Below the pieces are notes generated by a model that saw only the letters and a program-made list of their open reading frames with translations, was not told the origin of the DNA and searched no databases. Shown in pieces: positions 59,673-64,000 of a DNA stretch of 64,000 nucleotides. The position numbers and the translations under genes were made by a program. The stretch is from assembly GCA_023230855.1 (NCBI GenBank), contig JALNWQ010000017.1, forward strand, positions 1-64,000. The letters are read 5' to 3'. The number at the start of each line of letters is the position of its first letter. Position 1 is the first letter of the stretch. Source of the stretch: Solirubrobacteraceae bacterium. GTDB lineage: Bacteria; Actinomycetota; Thermoleophilia; Solirubrobacterales; Solirubrobacteraceae.

Positions 59673-61391
59673 TCAGCGGGTCGACGGCGTCGCGAAGCCG
59701 GCGGCGACGAGGCGCCATCGGTGACCGCGGGGGACCACCGTGTCGAACCGACCGTCGGGGTCCAGTCGCACGCGGCGGACGGTCCTCCAGCGACCGTCGT
59801 CGCGTCGCTGCAGCCGGGCCTGGCCGGCGGGGCGGGGCCGGATCCCGCCGACGAGCCGGCAGCGACGCGCGGCCTCGGCCCGGGAGATCCGCGCCAGCAG
59901 GCCCTCGCCGGCCCGGCCGACCGGGCGCAGCGCCCGCTCGGCCGCGGCCCCGACGAGGTCGAGCGGCGGAGCCGACGGCGTGGTGGCCGCCGGGGCGTCG
60001 GCGGCGGAGCCCTGCGCGACGTCGCCGGTCGCCCCCCGGGCGTCGGTCGCCGCACCGCCGGCGTCGGCGTTCGCCCGTTCCGCCCCGCGGGCGGCTTCCG
60101 CCCCATCCGCCCCATCGGCATCGCCATCGGTGGAGCCCCCGCCGTCGCCCGCGCCCGCGGTCGACCCGCTCCCGATCCCCGGATCGACCCGCAGGCAGCC
60201 CGACACCGACACCGTCGCGAGGTGCGCCCAGCGGTCGGGAAGCTCCAGGGCGCGCTGCAGCTCGCCGCCGTCGACGGTCCGCTCGCCGTCGGTCCCGACC
60301 ACCCGTGCCCGCACGACGCGCGGCGAGTCGCCCCGCTCGAGCACGTCGACGCGGCGCAGCTCGCCGACCTTCAGCCGCGCCCCGGCCCGCTCGGTCGAGA
60401 ACGTGCGCGTCCACCGGTGCAGCGGCGACGCGGCGTCGGTCGGGTCGGGCACGCTGCGCAACCACGGACGCGGCTCGCCGCCGAAGACGTGCTCGACCGC
60501 CTCGGTCCGCCCGCCGCTCGTCGAGAAGTAGTACGTCGTCACCGGGCGACGGTCGAGCGTCACGACGCGGCTGGCGGTGGCCCGCACCGCCGCGTTGCCC
60601 TGCTCGCTCTCGCCGCTCACGCCGCGGTACACCTGCGAGCGCACGTCCGGCCACTGGTCGAACGGCCGGCCCTGGATCGCGGTGGTGATCGCGTAGGTCC
60701 GGGCCGCGATCGCCTGCGCCTGCAGCGCGGCCGCGGGCCAGTGCGCCGGCGACTCCCCGGTCACGACGCCCTGCACGTACTCGTCGAGCGGCAGGTCGTT
60801 GACGACGAGGACCCCGTCGCCGTCCGGCCGGACGTCGATCCGCCCCCGGTATGCCCCGTCCTGCACCCCGTCCGCCGAGGCGCCGGCGACCCGCAGCAGC
60901 CCGGCGCCGGACTCGATCCGCACCGCTCCCGGCGCCCGACCGACCCGGCGGGCCCTGGGTCGTCCACCGGGACCCGCGACCCGTCGGACGACGAGCCCGG
61001 AGCCGTCGCGCGTGATGCGGTGGCCGTGCGCCGGGGAGACCTTGCGGCCCCCGATCCGCACCGCGCCCCAGATCGTCGCGTCGTCGCGGCCCCACTGCAG
61101 CGCGACCCGCACGCGTCGGGCGCCGGGCAGGCGCGACACGCGCGTGCCCGGGTAGTAGTGACGCAGGATCCGTCCGGCGTCACGCCCCCGGCGGGCCAGG
61201 CCGTACGCGCCGTATTGGCTCATCCCGACGCCGTGGCCGAACCCCGCGCCCCGCACGACGAGCCGCGGCTCCGCCGCCGTGGCCGGCGTCAAGGCGACCG
61301 TCGACGACGCCGCGGCCGCGAGCGCGACGAGCACGACGCGGACGACCGTCCTCGACGGGGACGTGCTGGTGCGCGCGCGGGCCGAGTCCAC
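59673..61391 (-). CDS. Secreted SpoIID/LytB-domain protein
   Basis: This 572-residue protein has a signal peptide (VVLVALAAAASSTVALTPATA) and a SpoIID domain: GAGFGHGVGMSQYGAYGLAR, DEYVQGVVTGE then AAALQAQAIAARTYA, and TYYFSTSGGRTEAVE. SpoIID is a lytic transglycosylase in spore-formers; in actinobacteria these proteins act on the cell wall in unknown ways. Residues about 405-500 are Ala/Gly/Asp-rich linker, followed by an Arg-rich SH3-like end (WRTVRRVRLDPDGRF). GTG 61391 follows TACCGT (61398-61403, minus strand) by 6 bases. Confidence 0.85.
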   Translation of the reverse strand: MDSARARTSTSPSRTVVRVVLVALAAAASSTVALTPATAAEPRLVVRGAGFGHGVGMSQYGAYGLARRGRDAGRILRHYYPGTRVSRLPGARRVRVALQWGRDDATIWGAVRIGGRKVSPAHGHRITRDGSGLVVRRVAGPGGRPRARRVGRAPGAVRIESGAGLLRVAGASADGVQDGAYRGRIDVRPDGDGVLVVNDLPLDEYVQGVVTGESPAHWPAAALQAQAIAARTYAITTAIQGRPFDQWPDVRSQVYRGVSGESEQGNAAVRATASRVVTLDRRPVTTYYFSTSGGRTEAVEHVFGGEPRPWLRSVPDPTDAASPLHRWTRTFSTERAGARLKVGELRRVDVLERGDSPRVVRARVVGTDGERTVDGGELQRALELPDRWAHLATVSVSGCLRVDPGIGSGSTAGAGDGGGSTDGDADGADGAEAARGAERANADAGGAATDARGATGDVAQGSAADAPAATTPSAPPLDLVGAAAERALRPVGRAGEGLLARISRAEAARRCRLVGGIRPRPAGQARLQRRDDGRWRTVRRVRLDPDGRFDTVVPRGHRWRLVAAGFATPSTR

Positions 61392-61493
61392 CCCCCGACG
61401 GTAGCGCGCGACCCCGGACCGGCGTCCCGGCCGGGGCGCCTCCGCTACGCTCGCGCGGGTCGCCCTCGCCGTCCGACGGTCGACCGCCTCGCC

Positions 61494-63539
61494 ATGCCGC
61501 CACTCGCCCCGCCCCGCCGTCCCCACCCCCACGCCCTCGTCGCCCGCGTCGCCGCGGTGATCGCCACAGGCACGATGGCCCTCGCAGCCGTCCCGTCAGG
61601 GGCCGTGGCGCAGGAGGTCGTCGCCGCGACCGACAAGGCCCCCGCCGCGCTCGGCGGGCCGTACGGCCGCACGGCGATCACCGGCCCGTGGGTCGTCGCC
61701 GACGACCCCCGCAACCAGGGCACGTCGCGCAACTGGCACCGCGCCGCGTTCAAGGGCAGGACCGTCGACCTGCCGTACGTGCCCAACGCGTCGCGGATCA
61801 CCGGTGCGCGCGGGGTCATCAGCCACCGCGGGTCGATCGCGTGGTACCGGACCCGGATCACCGTGCCGCAGAACGGCGTGTACGCGATCGGGTTCGGGTC
61901 GGTGAACCACCGCGCGACGGTGTGGCTCGACGGTCGGGTCGCCGGTCGGCACACCGGCGAGTTCCTGCCGTTCGAGGTCCGTCGCACCCTCAAGGCCGGC
62001 CGCACGTACTCGCTCGTCGTCCGCGCCGACTGGCGCGACCCCGAGAAGATGAAGGCCGACGGCTGGCACCGGCTGTGGTTCAACTACGGCGGGATCAACC
62101 GCGAGGTGACGCTGCGCCGGCTGGGCAACAGCGACATCGGCGCCCCGTACGTCACCACGACGCTCGACCGCGACGGCTCGGCGAAGGTCAAGGTGAGCGC
62201 CGAGGTCACCAACCGCGCGGGAGCCCGCGAGGTGCGGCTCGTCGGCCTGCTGCGCCGCGAGGGCCAGGAGATCCCGATCGGATTCCCGCCGCTGCGCCTC
62301 GGCGAGCGCGAGTCCCGCCGGGTGGAGACGACGATCACCGTCCCCGGCCCGGCGCTGTGGGCGCCCGGCTCCCCCAACCTCTACGACCTGACGCTCACCG
62401 TCGCGGGCGAGAGCGCCTACCAGTCGCGGATCGGCCTGCGCGAGGTGTCCAAGCGCGGGACCCACCTGCTCCTCAACGGCAAGCGCGTGACGTTGCGTGG
62501 CGCGTCGATCCACGAGGACGCGCCCGGCCTGGGCACCGGCCTGCGCCCGTCCGACATGGACGAGCTCATCAAGGACCTGCAGCGGATCGGGGCGAACGCC
62601 ACCCGGGCGCAGCACCCGCTCGACCCGGCGCTCATGGAGCGGCTCGACGCGGCCGGGATCATGATCTGGCAGGGCATCGGCCCGACCGACTCGCCCGGGT
62701 CGTGGAAGAGCGACACGGCGGCGAAGGCCAAGGTCGCCCGGTCCCGCGTCCAGACGAGCCTCGACCAGCTCCAGACCCACCCGTCGATCGTCGTCTGGAA
62801 CCTCGTCAACGAGATCTCCAAGAACGGCAACACCGGCGGCCAGGTGCCGTACATCCGCGCGATGTCGCGCAAGCTCAAGCGCGAGGACCCGGGCAAGCTC
62901 GTCGCGCTCGACATCTGGGGCACCCCGCGCAAGCTCTGCCGCACGAGCAAGGGCGACATGGTCACCATCGACGTGTGGCGCGGGCCGAAGAGCCCGTCGT
63001 GCGGGCCCAACGGCCGCAACCGCTACTACTGGGACACGCGCCTGCCGAACGAGCTCGGACCCGTCTACGAGCACATCGACGCGATCGGGCTGACGAACTA
63101 CGAGGGCTGGTACAGCGAGCCGGGCGCGTCGATGGGCTACATCCGCCGTCGGATCCAGGCGTACCTCAAGGAGGTGCACCGCACGTACCCCGACCGCGTG
63201 CTCGCGGTGACGGAGTTCGGCGCCGAGGCCAACGGCGAGAACTCGTCGTCGAAGCCGGGCGGGTACGGCTACCAGTCCCGGCTCCTCAAGACGACGATCG
63301 ACACGTATGCGCAGGACGACGACGTGTCGGGCACGATCGTGTGGAACCTGCGCGACTTCGGCGTCGCGCCGACGTTCCTCGGCGGGTCGATCCGCAACGT
63401 CTACAAGGGCCCGATGCGCCTGGTGCGCGGGCTCAACCAGAAGGGCCTGTTCACCTACACCGGCCGCGCGAAGCCGGCGGTGTCCGTCGTCCACGACGCC
63501 CTCGCCCGCGCCGCCCGCACCCAGGGCGTCGCCGAGTAG
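61494..63539 (+). CDS. Secreted glycoside hydrolase family 2 protein
   Basis: This 681-residue protein has a signal peptide (VIATGTMALAAVPSGAVA) and the GH2 order: sugar-binding jelly roll (ITGPWVVADDP, SIAWYRTRITVP, FEVRRTL), Ig-like sandwich (VKVSAEVTNRAGARE) and TIM barrel (NGKRVTLRGASIHEDAPGLG). The acid/base glutamate is E440 in NLVNE and the nucleophile E574 in TEFGAE. It resembles beta-glucuronidases/galactosidases. The sugar substrate cannot be assigned. It is secreted and monocistronic, divergent from the SpoIID-like gene. Confidence 0.87.
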   Translation: MPPLAPPRRPHPHALVARVAAVIATGTMALAAVPSGAVAQEVVAATDKAPAALGGPYGRTAITGPWVVADDPRNQGTSRNWHRAAFKGRTVDLPYVPNASRITGARGVISHRGSIAWYRTRITVPQNGVYAIGFGSVNHRATVWLDGRVAGRHTGEFLPFEVRRTLKAGRTYSLVVRADWRDPEKMKADGWHRLWFNYGGINREVTLRRLGNSDIGAPYVTTTLDRDGSAKVKVSAEVTNRAGAREVRLVGLLRREGQEIPIGFPPLRLGERESRRVETTITVPGPALWAPGSPNLYDLTLTVAGESAYQSRIGLREVSKRGTHLLLNGKRVTLRGASIHEDAPGLGTGLRPSDMDELIKDLQRIGANATRAQHPLDPALMERLDAAGIMIWQGIGPTDSPGSWKSDTAAKAKVARSRVQTSLDQLQTHPSIVVWNLVNEISKNGNTGGQVPYIRAMSRKLKREDPGKLVALDIWGTPRKLCRTSKGDMVTIDVWRGPKSPSCGPNGRNRYYWDTRLPNELGPVYEHIDAIGLTNYEGWYSEPGASMGYIRRRIQAYLKEVHRTYPDRVLAVTEFGAEANGENSSSKPGGYGYQSRLLKTTIDTYAQDDDVSGTIVWNLRDFGVAPTFLGGSIRNVYKGPMRLVRGLNQKGLFTYTGRAKPAVSVVHDALARAARTQGVAE

Positions 63540-63555
63540 CCGACGTCGCGCGCCG

Positions 63556-64000
63556 TCAGGCCCGGGCGGCGCGCAGCACGGTCGCGGTCCCGACCGGCAC
63601 CGCGTCCCCGTGCGCGAGGGCGGGGACGCCCTCCAACTCGATCGTCACCGGTCCGGGCGCGGCGGCCCGGTCGGTGGGGAACCACGGGCGCCACTCCCGG
63701 GCGCAGATGATCAGCCCGGACTCCTCGCCCGCGGCCGCGAACCCCGTCCGCGGATCCCCGAACCACAACGGCAGGCCGAGTCCGTCGAGCCGGTCGACGA
63801 GCGCTCCGACGTCGGGCGCGCAGACGCCGACCTCGCTCAACCCGCGGACGAACCACGACGGATGCCCGGCGGCGACGTCGGCCGGACGCCGGTCGTCGGG
63901 CCCCGGGGACCACGGTCGACGGTGACGCGCGATGAGTTCGATGACGTGCCCCGTCGGCGTGCAGGCATACACGCTGTGGGCCGCCCAGTTGGGGAAGTCG
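63556..64000 (-). CDS. VOC (glyoxalase/bleomycin resistance) family protein, partial
   Basis: The 3' part of a vicinal-oxygen-chelate protein; the frame continues off the window edge, so its start is not seen. The visible N-terminal part ends in the VOC strand FPNWAAHSVYACTPTGHVIELIARH with the metal-binding His and Glu. A second module follows (SEVGVCAPDVGALVDRLDGLGLPLWFGD). The last strand ends AVPVGTATVLRAARA. The substrate is unknown. Confidence 0.75.
   Translation of the reverse strand, partial: DFPNWAAHSVYACTPTGHVIELIARHRRPWSPGPDDRRPADVAAGHPSWFVRGLSEVGVCAPDVGALVDRLDGLGLPLWFGDPRTGFAAAGEESGLIICAREWRPWFPTDRAAAPGPVTIELEGVPALAHGDAVPVGTATVLRAARA

Overview
The window is very GC-rich, densely packed DNA with GTG starts, 4-base stop/start overlaps and many promoters of the leaderless type. 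Together with coenzyme F420 genes, an actinobacterial c-di-AMP riboswitch and a cobA-hemD fusion, this points to a high-GC actinobacterium. A Thermoleophilia/Solirubrobacterales-like bacterium is my best guess. There is no rRNA or other taxonomic marker in the window, so this is inference. I see no tRNA, rRNA, CRISPR array, insertion sequence or prophage.

Region 1 (1-20.6 kb) is a catabolic cluster next to the 3' end of fbiC (F420 biosynthesis). It encodes an acyl-CoA ligase, three luciferase-like (F420/FMN-type) oxidoreductases, two short-chain dehydrogenases, an enoyl-CoA hydratase, two MaoC-like hotdog proteins, an acyl-CoA carboxyltransferase with a separate biotin carrier, a phytoene-desaturase-like flavoprotein, SnoaL-like and EthD-like proteins, one CUT2-type ABC transporter with two paralogous receptors, and two TetR regulators. 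At least seven promoters carry the same palindrome, CAA(A/C)C-N4-G(G/T)TTG, so this looks like one regulon for uptake and CoA-dependent breakdown of an unidentified, probably branched or cyclic, carboxylic acid.

Region 2 (20.7-29.1 kb) contains a SAM hydroxide adenosyltransferase-like gene with no canonical start, then a heme block in which ccmA-ccmB-ccmC-ccmD run directly into hemA-hemC-cobA/hemD. HemA has a C-terminal tail with two Cys-Pro motifs.

Region 3 (29.1-44 kb) is mixed housekeeping and secreted functions: a metalloprotease gene with three apparent 1-base deletions, a glycerophosphodiesterase, an epoxide-hydrolase-like protein, a precorrin-2 dehydrogenase with a Cys-rich N terminus, an aminotransferase, rarA followed by a mazEF-like remnant, a CCA-adding-enzyme-like nucleotidyltransferase, a zinc lipoprotein peptidase, an M20 peptidase and a NYN nuclease.

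Region 4 (44-55.3 kb) handles metals and extracytoplasmic thiols. A CadC-like ArsR repressor is coupled to a P1B-type ATPase and an ICMT-like membrane protein. Next comes a DsbA-VKOR-membrane protein-secreted protein operon, an M23 peptidase behind a c-di-AMP riboswitch, a BlaI/M56 sensor-repressor pair, a small two-helix membrane protein and CcdA. Four copies of TCCTAC-N5-GTAGGA (one imperfect) overlap the promoters of these units, suggesting that BlaI controls a disulfide/metal/cell-wall regulon. This is the most interesting system in the window.

Region 5 (55.3-64 kb) holds methylmalonyl-CoA epimerase, a lipid kinase, a PAP2 phosphatase, ychF, a pair of long palindromic repeats, a SpoIID-like protein, a secreted GH2 glycosidase and a VOC protein cut by the window end.
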